DNA of 64,000 nucleotides from Taishania sp037189645 (GTDB taxonomy: Bacteria; Bacteroidota; Bacteroidia; Flavobacteriales_D; Crocinitomicaceae), in assembly GCA_037189645.1 (NCBI GenBank), contig JBBCIY010000003.1, forward strand, positions 62,001 to 126,000, read 5' to 3'. The position numbers and the translations under genes are program-made. The notes below the pieces were generated by a model, which saw only the letters and a list, made by a program, of their open reading frames with translations, did no database searches and had not been told where the DNA came from. Of the stretch, positions 16,649 to 26,346 are shown piece after piece (positions within the stretch are counted from its first letter, which is position 1; every line of letters begins with the position of its first letter).

Positions 16649-17839
16649 ATGAGTAAATCAGCTCTTTTGTTTTCGGCTTACCTTACTATTCTCGCTGTTT
16701 CCCTTGTGATTGTGCAGCAGTATTTTTCATTCACGGAGCAGTCTTTGCTTCAGTTCGATGCCCTGCACTATCAAACAGTAAAAGACCAGGGATATTTTGG
16801 TGTGGAAGTGGCATTTTTCCCTTTGTTTCCGTTTATCTGGAAGCTTTTGCACCTATCGCCCGCCGGAATAGCGGTTTTCAACGCATTGGTTTATTTTATT
16901 TCCGCGTTTTTCCTGTTCCGCTACCTGAAATTATCCGTAAAAGAACAATTGATTTGCCTGCTCACTCCCGGGCTGGTGTTTTTCGTTGCCCCGTATTCAG
17001 AATCGGTCTTCTTCGCAGCAGCGGCAATGATGTTGATAGGGATTGATCAAAGGAAGAAATGGATGGTCGTCTCCGGGTTACTTTTGTGTGCTGTTTCCCG
17101 GCCTGCATTTACAGTGTTGCTGCCTGCCCTGATCCTGATGGAATTTTTCTCTCAAAACCCCGGAAGCAGGTGGAAACGGATACTTGTCCATGTGCTTGTT
17201 ACGTTTACGGGAGGGATGATCGTGGCGTTGATCCAGTACTCCTATACGGGAAAATGGTTCGAATATTTTTCCATCCAGTCCGTTTGGGATAATTCCTTGC
17301 GTATTCCGGCGCTGCCACTAAGATCCTGGGGTTCTCAGAGCGCAATAATGCTGGACGGAATCGCTCTTCTGATCACAGCGGCATCAGGAATATTTTTCAT
17401 TTTTCTGGTTGTCAAAAACAAGATCAGGGAAGTGCCGGATATCCTGAAGGTATCTTTGGCATACCTTGCAGGAATGGGGTTGATCGTACTGCTGTTCCGT
17501 GGAGGAAGCTTATTTAGCCTGAACCGTTTTGTCTTTTGCTCTCCTTTTTTCTTCGTGGTTGCGGTGGCATTTTTGCGGGCGGCATTTCGTCTCAGCACCA
17601 TGCACATCGTGCTGGTATTTTTCCTTTTGGTGTGTTACTGGCTGTTGTTTGGCTCGTATGTGCACATCCAGACCTTTTTTAAGTATGGGGCCCTTTCCCT
17701 GGTTTGCCTGGCAGGATTACTGGTCAAACACAGGCAGGTAAAGGCGCGGAATGTAGGTTTTTCTCTTTTTATATGTGTACTTTTTGCAGTCCAAATGTTA
17801 TTTGTAATCAGGTATTTGCATGGAGATTGGGTCGGATGA
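16649..17839 (+). CDS. GT-C fold (PIG-V-like) membrane glycosyltransferase, putative
   Basis: 396 residues with about ten hydrophobic segments. The first periplasmic loop, about residues 33-60, contains FDALHYQTVKDQGYFG followed by AFFPLFPFIWKLL. This is the WDxxHYxxIAxxGY...FFPLYP pattern of PIG-V-related GT-C mannosyltransferases that use polyprenyl-phosphate sugars, with D37 as the likely catalytic acid. Acceptor unknown. It follows the HhH-barrel gene by 10 nt, so it is probably in the same transcript. Confidence 0.75.
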   Translation: MSKSALLFSAYLTILAVSLVIVQQYFSFTEQSLLQFDALHYQTVKDQGYFGVEVAFFPLFPFIWKLLHLSPAGIAVFNALVYFISAFFLFRYLKLSVKEQLICLLTPGLVFFVAPYSESVFFAAAAMMLIGIDQRKKWMVVSGLLLCAVSRPAFTVLLPALILMEFFSQNPGSRWKRILVHVLVTFTGGMIVALIQYSYTGKWFEYFSIQSVWDNSLRIPALPLRSWGSQSAIMLDGIALLITAASGIFFIFLVVKNKIREVPDILKVSLAYLAGMGLIVLLFRGGSLFSLNRFVFCSPFFFVVAVAFLRAAFRLSTMHIVLVFFLLVCYWLLFGSYVHIQTFFKYGALSLVCLAGLLVKHRQVKARNVGFSLFICVLFAVQMLFVIRYLHGDWVG

Positions 17840-17896
17840 TAGGATTTTTTAACAGACGATTAATAGTGATAATTTCCCCGTAATTAAAAAAGATAT

Positions 17897-17904
17897 TATT
17901 TTTG
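17897..17904 (+). promoter_or_regulatory. -7 box upstream of the efflux locus
   Basis: TATTTTTG exactly fits TAnnTTTG and lies 53 nt before the small secreted protein gene. No obvious -33 TTG. It may drive the whole efflux operon. Confidence 0.5.
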
Positions 17905-17957
17905 TGACACATTGTCGATGATCGATGCAAACAGGTTGAATGCCGCCTTAAAGATGA

Positions 17958-18308
17958 ATGAAGAAAATTAGATTTATATTCTTTTTGCTTTTTATTTCTC
18001 TTGCAACTTTCCCGGTTGATGGAAATGAGGGAGTTGAGATCTTCTCTCCTGTAGAGGAACTTGCAGAGGACGTGGAGTCGCGTGTCAGCCCGTTGCTCAA
18101 AGACGTCGAAGATGATTCCGCTTACCTGAAGAATAACAGAAGAGGCAATAACAATAACGATCATTCATTTGGCCAGAAATCGGCCTTTCAGTTTACACAA
18201 AAGGAATTACAGGAGCTTGAAAAAAAGAGAAAAGCCAGCTATGGCAGGAGTTTCGGGTTATGGGACCACGAAGAAACATCCTTTCTCCATCGCTTCCAGT
18301 TATTTTGA
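17958..18308 (+). CDS. small secreted protein, hypothetical
   Basis: 116 residues. A signal peptide (KKIRFIFFLLFISLATF) is followed by an acidic stretch, an Asn-rich patch (NNRRGNNNND) and a charged helix (KELQELEKKRKA). No family recognised. It lies 76 nt upstream of the efflux adaptor gene on the same strand and shares its only visible promoter, so it may be part of that operon or a short upstream gene. Moderately confident that it is coding, because it has a proper signal peptide and a promoter. Confidence 0.6.
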   Translation: MKKIRFIFFLLFISLATFPVDGNEGVEIFSPVEELAEDVESRVSPLLKDVEDDSAYLKNNRRGNNNNDHSFGQKSAFQFTQKELQELEKKRKASYGRSFGLWDHEETSFLHRFQLF

Positions 18309-18384
18309 TGATTACCCGCCTTACCGGACTTCAACTGTTTCGCAGTTAAATTTTTAGGAGTAATATTCATCAAATAATTCATAA

Positions 18385-19479
18385 ATGAACGCAAAGCATT
18401 TTATCGTTTACGCTCTATCAGCTCTTGTTGTCACAGCATGTGGTGGAAATAAGAACAACAACAGCACTCAAAATATCAAAACATTACCAGTATACAAGGT
18501 AGAAAAAATAGATACGATTGTATCCAACAAATTTGTGGCAGATATACAGGCCAAGAAAAATGTCGAGATCCACTCCCGTATCTCCGGTGTAATGGACAAA
18601 GTATTTGTCAACGAGGGACAGGCTGTCAAAAAAGGACAGACACTGTTTAAGCTGAGTGATATAGAGCTGCAGATAGAATTGTTAAAAGTCCAGGCAACCT
18701 TGAAAAACGCCCAGGCGGATATGCGTATGGCAGCTGTGGAATTAAAGCAGATGCAGACATTGTTTGATAAAAATGTCATCGCGGATAATGAGCTGGAGAT
18801 GGCAAAAGCGAAATTCGAAGCGGCTGAGGCAAAGGTAGCTTATGCACAGGCAGAGAAGAATGCTATTGTACAGCAGATCACCTTCACTACTATCGTTGCT
18901 CCTTTTGACGGAGTGATCGACCGGATTCCTCTGAAAGAAGGGAGCCTGGTGCAAAGCGGTTCTTTATTGACAACCGTATCCGAACTCGATGAGATATTCG
19001 CGTATTTTTCCATCCCTGAGAACATCTACTTCCAGCTGATCAGTGATAACAGGCTGGGTGCTCACAGGGACATTGAGCTGATTCTTCCGAATGGCGCGAA
19101 ATACAACCACCAGGGATTGCTTGAAACAGCAGAAGGAGAGATCGACCGGCAGACAGGTTCCATCCAGTTCAAAGCAAAATTCAACAACCCGGACGGGCTG
19201 ATCAAACACGGAACTTCCGGGAAGCTGATTATTTCCGAAACCAAACCGAACGCACTGATCATTCCTCAGAAATCGGTGTTTTCCATCCAGGATAAACGGT
19301 TTATATTCCTGGTGAATAAAGATAATACGGTCAAAATGAAAACCATTGTGATAGGAGGAACGCTTGAAGATTCCTACATTGTAGACAGTGGATTGAACGA
19401 AGGAGATATTATCGTGAAAGCAGGTACTCAGTCATTGAGAGACGGAGAAAAGATCAAACGGAAAAAAAGCAGTAAATAA
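18385..19479 (+). CDS. RND efflux periplasmic adaptor (membrane fusion protein), lipoprotein
   Basis: 364 residues. Lipoprotein signal with C19 in VVTAC. AcrA/MexA-like order: first beta-barrel/lipoyl half (about 45-95, IHSRISGVMDKVFVNEGQAVKKGQ), alpha-helical hairpin (about 95-165, Ala/Lys/Glu-rich), second lipoyl half (APFDGVIDR...EGSLVQSG), then barrel and membrane-proximal domains. It bridges the inner-membrane RND pump and the outer-membrane channel encoded immediately downstream. Substrates cannot be told from the sequence. Confidence 0.95.
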   Translation: MNAKHFIVYALSALVVTACGGNKNNNSTQNIKTLPVYKVEKIDTIVSNKFVADIQAKKNVEIHSRISGVMDKVFVNEGQAVKKGQTLFKLSDIELQIELLKVQATLKNAQADMRMAAVELKQMQTLFDKNVIADNELEMAKAKFEAAEAKVAYAQAEKNAIVQQITFTTIVAPFDGVIDRIPLKEGSLVQSGSLLTTVSELDEIFAYFSIPENIYFQLISDNRLGAHRDIELILPNGAKYNHQGLLETAEGEIDRQTGSIQFKAKFNNPDGLIKHGTSGKLIISETKPNALIIPQKSVFSIQDKRFIFLVNKDNTVKMKTIVIGGTLEDSYIVDSGLNEGDIIVKAGTQSLRDGEKIKRKKSSK

Positions 19480-19508
19480 CCGTTTCTCACTTTTAAAATC
19501 AAAATAGT

Positions 19509-22500
19509 ATGGTAGAATTATTCATCAGACGTAAAGTCCTGTCGCTGGTAATATCATTGTTTTTTCTTTTGCTGGGAGTCCTTGCGATTTTCCAGTTGCC
19601 GATCACCCAATTCCCGGATATTGTACCGCCTTCTGTAATTGTGCAGGCAAAGTATACCGGGGCGAATGCCGAGGTATCTGCCAACGCAGTCGCGCTTCCG
19701 TTGGAGCGTGCCATCAACGGGGTTCCCGGAATGACCTACATGTCAACAGTTACTTCCAATGACGGTCTGACAATGATCCAGATCTTCTTCGAAGTTGGAA
19801 CAGACCCGGATCTGGCCGCAGTGAACGTGCAGAACCGTGTAACGACGGTGCTGGATGAATTGCCCGAGGAGGTGATCCGTGCAGGAGTTACAACAGAAAA
19901 AGAGGTGAACAGTATGCTGATGTACCTCAATATTGTCAGTACCGACGAAGATCAGGACGAGCAATTCATTTTCAATTTTACGGACATTAACATCCTGCAG
20001 GAGCTGAAACGGATCGATGGAGTAGGTAGGGCTGAGATCATGGGGCAAAAGGAATACTCCATGCGTGTCTGGCTGGATCCTGAAAAAATGGTGGCCTATA
20101 ACATCTCTGCGAATGAAGTGATTGATGCATTGCAAAAGCAGAACATTGCCGCTGCTCCCGGGAAAGTAGGAGAGGGATCGGGAAAACTCAACAGCCAGCT
20201 GCAGTACGTTATCAAGTACACCGGTAAATTCTACGAGCCGGAACAGTATGAGGAAGTTCCGTTAAGAGCGAACATAGATGGAACGATCCTGAAGCTGAAA
20301 GATATCGCTGACATTGAATTCGGAGCGATGAGCTATGGAATGGTTTCGAAAACAGATGGGCGTCCTTCGGCTTCTATCATGATGAAACAGCGTCCGGGCT
20401 CAAATGCTTCCGAAGTGATCCAGAACGTTAAGGACAAAATGGCCGAATTGAAAGAAACTTCCTTTCCTCCGGGAATGGATTACAATTTAGCCTATGACGT
20501 ATCCCGCTTCCTGGATGCCTCTATCTCCGAAGTATTGAAGACCTTGATTGAGGCGTTCATCCTCGTAGGGATCGTTGTATTCCTGTTCCTCCAGGACTGG
20601 CGTTCAACTTTGATTCCCGTACTGGCGGTTCCTGTCGCGTTGATCGGAACATTTGCATTCATGTCCATGCTGGGATTCTCCATTAACTTACTGACGCTTT
20701 TCGCGATGGTTCTTGCGATCGGTATCGTGGTGGATAATGCCATTGTCGTCGTGGAAGCCGTTCACGTTAAGATGGTGGAGGAACACATGCCTCCGTTGCA
20801 GGCTACGATCAGTGCTACAAAGGAAATTGCAGGTGCGGTAATGGCAATTACGCTTGTCATGTCTGCCGTATTCATACCGGTAGCGTTCCTGAGCGGCCCT
20901 GTAGGGGTATTTTACCGGCAGTTTTCACTCACATTGGCGATCAGTATCGTTATTTCAGGGATCAACGCCCTTACATTAACCCCGGCTTTGTGTGCGATTA
21001 TCCTGAAGCCCCATGACCCGTCGGGAAAAAAAGGATGGCTGGGGAAATTCTTTGACGGATTTAATAATTGGTTCGACCGGGTGACAAAAGGATATACGAA
21101 CATCCTTTCAAGATTTGCAACCAGGACAACTGTAACAATAGGAATTTTGCTGGTATTCCTTGGCTTGACGTGGGGAACAAATTCCATTCTTCCTTCCGGG
21201 TTTATCCCGATGGAAGACCAGGGGATGCTATATGTCAGTGTGACCACTCCACAGGGAGCAACGGTTGAACGGACAGAAAAAGTGCTGGACGAAGTGGCAC
21301 AGATCGCTGCAGGTATCGAAGGATTTGAGAATGTGACCACGCTGGCCGGGTACAGTATCGTAACAGAGATCGCAGGAGCTTCCTACGGAATGGGGATGAT
21401 CAACCTCAAAGACTGGAGCGACAGGAACCTGTCAGTGAATGAATTCATTGCAGAGCTGGAAAAGAAGACCGAGGACATCGCGGATGCCGAAATAGAGGTC
21501 TTTGCACCACCTACGGTTCCCGGATTTGGTAATGCCAGCGGATTTGAGATGAGATTGCTGGATAAAACCGGGGGAACCATCGAAAATACGGATGAGATCA
21601 CCAAAAAACTTGTAACTGAGCTGAATGCGGCACCCGAGCTGAAAAACGTATTTACCAGTTTTGATGCGACCTTCCCACAGTACATGATCCATATTGATTA
21701 TGACATGGCAGCTAAGAAAGGAATCTCAGTGGATAATGCAATGTCCACGCTGCAAACGATGCTGGGATCATTTTATGCAACGAATTTTATCCGGTTTACA
21801 CAAATGTACAAAGTGATGGTACAGGCGGGGCCTGAATTCCGCCGCAACCCGGAAAGCATCCTGGATATGTATTTGAAAAATGATGCAGGAGAAATGGTTC
21901 CGTTCTCAACATTTATGCGGATTGAACGTGTTTACGGTCCGGAAGTGCTGACACGTTACAACATGTATATGTCTGCAATGATCAACGGTGAGCCCGAAAA
22001 CGGGTATAGCTCGGGAGATGCGATCAAAGCCATCGAACGCATTTCGGAAAAAACGCTTCCCCGCGGGTTTGAGATTGAATGGTCAGGAATGACGAGAGAA
22101 GAGATCCTGTCAGGGAACCAGGCGATCTATATCTTCGGGTTGTGTTTGTTATTCGTCTACCTGTTGCTGGCCGCACAGTACGAAAGCTTTTTGCTTCCAT
22201 TCCCTGTATTGCTGAGTTTGCCTACCGGGATTTTCGGTTCCTACCTGGCTCTGGTCCTCGCAGGCCTGGATAATAACATTTATGCGCAGGTAGCACTCGT
22301 GATGCTGATCGGGTTGCTTGCCAAAAACGCCATTCTGATTGTAGAATTTGCCATTGCCCGGAATAAAGAAGGACATGGTATTGTTGAAGCGGCAATTGAG
22401 GGAGCAAGACAGCGTTTCCGGCCTATTCTGATGACTTCATTTGCGTTTGTTGCAGGTCTGATACCATTATGCCTGGCTTCGGGAGCAGGTGCGATCGGTA

Positions 22501-22625
22501 ACCGTTCCATTGGTATGGCAGCAGCAGGAGGAATGTTGATCGGAACTGTCTTTGGGGTGATTGTGATCCCCGGGCTATACATTCTATTTGCGAAACTTGG
22601 AAATAAAAAAACAGCGGAGAAATGA
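19509..22625 (+). CDS. RND multidrug efflux transporter (HAE1/AcrB type)
   Basis: 1038 residues, full length for AcrB-type proton-driven exporters: 12 membrane segments and two large periplasmic loops. TM4 carries GIVVDNAIVVVEAVH (D409, N410), so the second of the two proton-relay aspartates of AcrB (D407/D408) is Asn here; the TM10 lysine is kept (GLLAKNAILIVEFA). The N-terminus FIRRKVLSLVISLFFLLLG is typical. It is 29 nt downstream of the adaptor and overlaps the outer-membrane factor gene by ATGA. Confidence 0.95.
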   Translation: MVELFIRRKVLSLVISLFFLLLGVLAIFQLPITQFPDIVPPSVIVQAKYTGANAEVSANAVALPLERAINGVPGMTYMSTVTSNDGLTMIQIFFEVGTDPDLAAVNVQNRVTTVLDELPEEVIRAGVTTEKEVNSMLMYLNIVSTDEDQDEQFIFNFTDINILQELKRIDGVGRAEIMGQKEYSMRVWLDPEKMVAYNISANEVIDALQKQNIAAAPGKVGEGSGKLNSQLQYVIKYTGKFYEPEQYEEVPLRANIDGTILKLKDIADIEFGAMSYGMVSKTDGRPSASIMMKQRPGSNASEVIQNVKDKMAELKETSFPPGMDYNLAYDVSRFLDASISEVLKTLIEAFILVGIVVFLFLQDWRSTLIPVLAVPVALIGTFAFMSMLGFSINLLTLFAMVLAIGIVVDNAIVVVEAVHVKMVEEHMPPLQATISATKEIAGAVMAITLVMSAVFIPVAFLSGPVGVFYRQFSLTLAISIVISGINALTLTPALCAIILKPHDPSGKKGWLGKFFDGFNNWFDRVTKGYTNILSRFATRTTVTIGILLVFLGLTWGTNSILPSGFIPMEDQGMLYVSVTTPQGATVERTEKVLDEVAQIAAGIEGFENVTTLAGYSIVTEIAGASYGMGMINLKDWSDRNLSVNEFIAELEKKTEDIADAEIEVFAPPTVPGFGNASGFEMRLLDKTGGTIENTDEITKKLVTELNAAPELKNVFTSFDATFPQYMIHIDYDMAAKKGISVDNAMSTLQTMLGSFYATNFIRFTQMYKVMVQAGPEFRRNPESILDMYLKNDAGEMVPFSTFMRIERVYGPEVLTRYNMYMSAMINGEPENGYSSGDAIKAIERISEKTLPRGFEIEWSGMTREEILSGNQAIYIFGLCLLFVYLLLAAQYESFLLPFPVLLSLPTGIFGSYLALVLAGLDNNIYAQVALVMLIGLLAKNAILIVEFAIARNKEGHGIVEAAIEGARQRFRPILMTSFAFVAGLIPLCLASGAGAIGNRSIGMAAAGGMLIGTVFGVIVIPGLYILFAKLGNKKTAEK

Positions 22626-24073
22626 GAAGAATAACAAGAAGATATACAATCGGAGTGGGCATGATGCTGGCATTACTGACAGCTTGTTCACTTCCGAAAA
22701 ATATAGAAGACCAGAAAGCGAAAACCCTGCCGGAGCAGTTCGACAACCAAACGGAAGCAAAGACGGGAGAATATACGCCCATTACATTGAAAACGTATTT
22801 CAACGACCCGGAGCTGGTCGCTTTGTTTGATAAGATCGTACAGTCAAACCCGGATTTCCGGATTTTACAGCAACGCATCCTGATCGCTAATTCGCATTTA
22901 AAGCGTTCAAAGCTGGCTTTGCTTCCTTCGCTGGATTTACAGGCAAATGCATCGGGTACCCGTTATGGGGATTATACCATGGAGGGAGTGGGGAACTTTG
23001 ATACCAACCTTTCACCTAACATTGAAGAAGACCAGAAGATCCGGAGAGACGTAACTCCTCATTTCTGGCTGGGGGCACAGGTTTCCTGGGAAATAGATGT
23101 CTGGGGAAGGCTCCGGAATAAGAAAAAGGCTGCCCGGCAACGGTACTTTGCTACTTTTGAAGGCATGCGCCTGTTGCAGAACCAGCTGTTTACGGATGTG
23201 GCAGATTTGTACTATCAATTGATCGCGCTCGATAAAAAGCTGCAGATCTACGAGCAGAACTACGAGGTGCAGCAGCGGGCATTCGATATCATCTCCGCGC
23301 AGCGGATTGCCGGTAAAGCGACAGAGCTTGCTGTACAGCAATTCGGGGCGCAGTCACAAAACCTGCTGGCCGAGATTGAACAGCTGAAGCTGGATGAAGA
23401 CGCGCTGGAAAAAGCATTGCTGACGTTGATCGGAGAATATGGCGGAACTATTCCCAGGGGAACAGCTTTCATGTCCAACCACCTGGAAATCTTAAACCAG
23501 TCCATTCCCGTAGATTCGGTGATCCACAACAGACCGGATGTGGCTGAAAGCTATTATGAATTGCTGGCTACCAACGCCGATGCCAAATCCGCACGGGCTG
23601 CATTTTTCCCGAAGCTGCAGATCGGGGGCTACGGAGCGATGAATTCTTTTTCGCTTTCCACATTTTTTAACCCGGGATCGCTGGCATGGCAGCTGCTGGG
23701 CGGGTTGACTGCTCCGGTCTTTAACCAGGGGCAGCTTCGTCAGGATTTTTATGTTTCCAACCGGAACCAGGAAATAGCGTTTTTCACTTATCAGAAGAAT
23801 GTTACAACAGCATTCAATGAGCTGAGTGTACTTTTGAACCAGGTGGAAAAATACCAGCAGATACTGGATATCAAGCTGGAAGAAGTAGAGTTTCTGGACC
23901 GGGCGGTAAGCGTTGCGAATGACCTGTACCTGACCGGTTATGCGAATTACCTGGAGATCATCAATTCTCAGAAGACAAAACTGCAGGCTGAGCTGGATTA
24001 CGTGGATTACCAGCTGAAGAATGCGAAATCACTGGTACTTTTATACAAAGCATTAGGAGGGGAGATGCAGTAG
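22622..24073 (+). CDS. TolC-like outer-membrane efflux lipoprotein (NodT family)
   Basis: 483 residues. Lipoprotein signal with C22 (LLTACSLPK). Two outer-membrane efflux repeats rich in long Gln/Glu/Ala helices; motifs such as LPSLDLQANAS, VSWEIDVWGRLRNKKKAA and FPKLQIGGYGAMNS are typical of NodT-type outer-membrane factors. It completes the tripartite pump, forming the outer-membrane channel. ATGA overlap with the transporter gene; last gene of the operon, followed by a strong hairpin. Confidence 0.95.
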   Translation: MRRITRRYTIGVGMMLALLTACSLPKNIEDQKAKTLPEQFDNQTEAKTGEYTPITLKTYFNDPELVALFDKIVQSNPDFRILQQRILIANSHLKRSKLALLPSLDLQANASGTRYGDYTMEGVGNFDTNLSPNIEEDQKIRRDVTPHFWLGAQVSWEIDVWGRLRNKKKAARQRYFATFEGMRLLQNQLFTDVADLYYQLIALDKKLQIYEQNYEVQQRAFDIISAQRIAGKATELAVQQFGAQSQNLLAEIEQLKLDEDALEKALLTLIGEYGGTIPRGTAFMSNHLEILNQSIPVDSVIHNRPDVAESYYELLATNADAKSARAAFFPKLQIGGYGAMNSFSLSTFFNPGSLAWQLLGGLTAPVFNQGQLRQDFYVSNRNQEIAFFTYQKNVTTAFNELSVLLNQVEKYQQILDIKLEEVEFLDRAVSVANDLYLTGYANYLEIINSQKTKLQAELDYVDYQLKNAKSLVLLYKALGGEMQ

Positions 24074-24081
24074 GGAGGTTC

Positions 24082-24114
24082 TCATTGCCTGCGGTTTTGA
24101 ATCGCAGGCAATGA
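24082..24114. terminator. hairpin between convergent genes, likely terminator
   Basis: A perfect 12-bp stem (TCATTGCCTGCG/CGCAGGCAATGA) with a 9-nt loop lies between the convergent efflux and vWA genes. Neither strand has a good T tract, so termination efficiency is uncertain. Confidence 0.6.
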
Positions 24115-24117
24115 AAA

Positions 24118-26223
24118 TCAATAGCTTCCCAGGTATCTTCTCAGGAACCATTCTGCAAATAATGTCAGTACGATCAGCAGGAAGATCACGAAATATTCGA
24201 TCAGCTCATTAAAGGACGATTCCTGGTAGCTTGCGGAGGTGAAATCGTCCCTGTTCTTTAATTCCGAGATGGTGGACGCATAATTTTTCAATGGATGGAA
24301 AGAACCGTTCGTCGCTTCTGATAACTGCCTTAACAAATTGTGATTGGCTTTATTGTCCGCCTGTTCCAGGAACAATGGTTTTACGACAAACTCGCCTTTC
24401 TTCTCATGGTATTTTCCGTTGATGGAAGTATATGCTTTCCAGGAATACTTCCCAGATGGCAATTTCCCCAGGTCCAGCTTGTAGGATGTGCCGGTAACGC
24501 CGAATTGCAGCTTCGATTCTTTCCCGCTCTCAGAAGTCAGGACAAAATGCACCTCTGATGTCGTTACAGGTTCGAGGGAAGCATTGAGCACCGTCGCATT
24601 GACAGAGATACTTTCATTAGGGGTGAAATTCTTCGGAAGAGTCACTCTGAATGGCTCTGTGTTTTGTTTGACCATCAGGTACTGGCCTGTCTTTGAGAAC
24701 AATTCATCAAACGCGGTAAAGCTTTTTGTCCGTGCATATTCGGTGATCTTCCATTTCCATACTCCTTCTCCGTATATAACTCCGTATTTGAACGGCTGCC
24801 CCGAATCACTTTTTCCGTTTGCAAAAAATAACAACGCATCTTTTTTTATTACCGGGCCGATCCGCTGGTAGCTCAAAACAGCGGCATCCCTGGGAATTCT
24901 GTAATTGCCGAATTTTGCTTTCAAAGGCGGATAATAACCAAACGCTTTTTTCAGTTCGTCGCTGTATTCAAATGCATTGAAACCTGTGTTTAAGCTGCCT
25001 TCATAATCATCCAGGTTGTTGCCGGAAGGAATTTCGATCCCTAAGTTCATCTGATAAACAGAGGAAGCGTTTGACTGTGAGCCGATGATGAACAGCTTTG
25101 AAACGGAATTGTTGAGAATTGCCTGCTGCACATCTCTCGTGGCATTCAAGCCCGGCTCGTGCCATACGATCAGGTCAACGTTCTTCAGGTCTTTGTTCCA
25201 GTCGGAAAGCAGCTTGAATTCAACTTCCAGGTTCTGATCCTTATCCCACACGGATTTCATTGCCGCGATATCCGGGTGCGGAGCCGCGGAAAGCAGCAGG
25301 ATCTTGCTCCGGGAGTCGATCACTTCCACGTAGATCGTCCTGGTGTTATTTTCGTAATTGTATTCGTTCTCTTTGTGCGACAGCTTTACAGTGTATTGCT
25401 GTATTCCGGGGGTGGCTGCGGTCAGGAGGAATGTTACCTGCTCATAATCGCTTACACCGTCTTCAAAATGGATGATCTGTGAAGCGATCTTTTTCCCGTT
25501 TGATTCGATGGAAACCTCTGTAGATGTTTTCCCCATTTTATTCCCTTCGATGTCGACTACAACCGGGAATTCATTTTTCAGGAAAGCGATATCATTGTGG
25601 GCAATGTGCTTGATGAGCTGATCCCGTTTGGTAATGGTATCACCAACTCCTATTGTGAAGATGGAGGAAGTATTGAATTTTTCAGCGGAATAGACGGGGC
25701 TGGTACCGGTGTTGTAATTTCCATCCGAAATCAGCAGCACTCCGGCCAGGTTCCGGTTATAAAACTCGCTTTTTGCCAGGTCCAGTGCTTTTGCTAAGTC
25801 TGTGTTCTCCGCATTGAACCGGACGCTGCCTTCCAGTGCTGAGGGAACTCCTGAAAAGGTATAGGGAATGATGTCAAACTTATCCGAAAGTTCTGTCTGA
25901 GCGGTTTGAAGCAATTCCTGCACCAGGGAAGGAACTGTTGTAGAATCGGAATAGTTGAGCATGGAAGAGCTGTCGTCCACCCCGATCACCAGGATCGGTT
26001 TTTCCTTTTTGTAGCTGAAAGCCTGGAAGATGATCCCGAACAGCAATACAGCGATCAGGAACAAGGATAAACTTCTGAGGATAATGAACAACATCCGCCA
26101 CCGGGCAGAAAGGTCAGCTACCCAGCCGTTTGCTTTCCTGGAATACATCCAGCCGGACAAAACCACTGCCAGCACGGCAATTGGCAACAGCCACCACAAC
26201 GATATATCTGAACTGAATCTCAT
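24118..26223 (-). CDS. vWA-domain membrane protein
   Basis: 701 residues from ATG 26223. Two N-terminal membrane segments (about 7-25 and 43-65), then a von Willebrand A-like domain with a MIDAS-type DDSSS (GVDDSSSML) and an ISDGNYN loop. A second Rossmann-like region follows (SKILLLSAAPHPDIAAM), then beta domains, and a C-terminal membrane helix (YFVIFLLIVLTLFAEWFL) with RRYLGSY in the cytoplasm. The bulk is probably periplasmic. Similar uncharacterised proteins occur in Bacteroidota, distantly like BatA/BatB. The upstream TTG at 26241 overlaps the -7 box and is rejected as a start. Confidence 0.85.
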   Translation of the reverse strand: MRFSSDISLWWLLPIAVLAVVLSGWMYSRKANGWVADLSARWRMLFIILRSLSLFLIAVLLFGIIFQAFSYKKEKPILVIGVDDSSSMLNYSDSTTVPSLVQELLQTAQTELSDKFDIIPYTFSGVPSALEGSVRFNAENTDLAKALDLAKSEFYNRNLAGVLLISDGNYNTGTSPVYSAEKFNTSSIFTIGVGDTITKRDQLIKHIAHNDIAFLKNEFPVVVDIEGNKMGKTSTEVSIESNGKKIASQIIHFEDGVSDYEQVTFLLTAATPGIQQYTVKLSHKENEYNYENNTRTIYVEVIDSRSKILLLSAAPHPDIAAMKSVWDKDQNLEVEFKLLSDWNKDLKNVDLIVWHEPGLNATRDVQQAILNNSVSKLFIIGSQSNASSVYQMNLGIEIPSGNNLDDYEGSLNTGFNAFEYSDELKKAFGYYPPLKAKFGNYRIPRDAAVLSYQRIGPVIKKDALLFFANGKSDSGQPFKYGVIYGEGVWKWKITEYARTKSFTAFDELFSKTGQYLMVKQNTEPFRVTLPKNFTPNESISVNATVLNASLEPVTTSEVHFVLTSESGKESKLQFGVTGTSYKLDLGKLPSGKYSWKAYTSINGKYHEKKGEFVVKPLFLEQADNKANHNLLRQLSEATNGSFHPLKNYASTISELKNRDDFTSASYQESSFNELIEYFVIFLLIVLTLFAEWFLRRYLGSY

Positions 26224-26238
26224 TCGACCACGAAAATA

Positions 26239-26246
26239 CAAAAATA
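26239..26246 (-). promoter_or_regulatory. -7 box of the vWA gene
   Basis: TATTTTTG on the minus strand is an exact TAnnTTTG ending 15 nt before the ATG at 26223, implying a very short leader. Confidence 0.55.
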
Positions 26247-26346
26247 ATAAAGAGATGGGACGATGGGGATCGTTTGGAACAATGATTAATTATTCTTTCT
26301 TTTCCCGTTTCGTTGTTCTTTGTACCGCTCTGAAAAGAGCAGCTGC

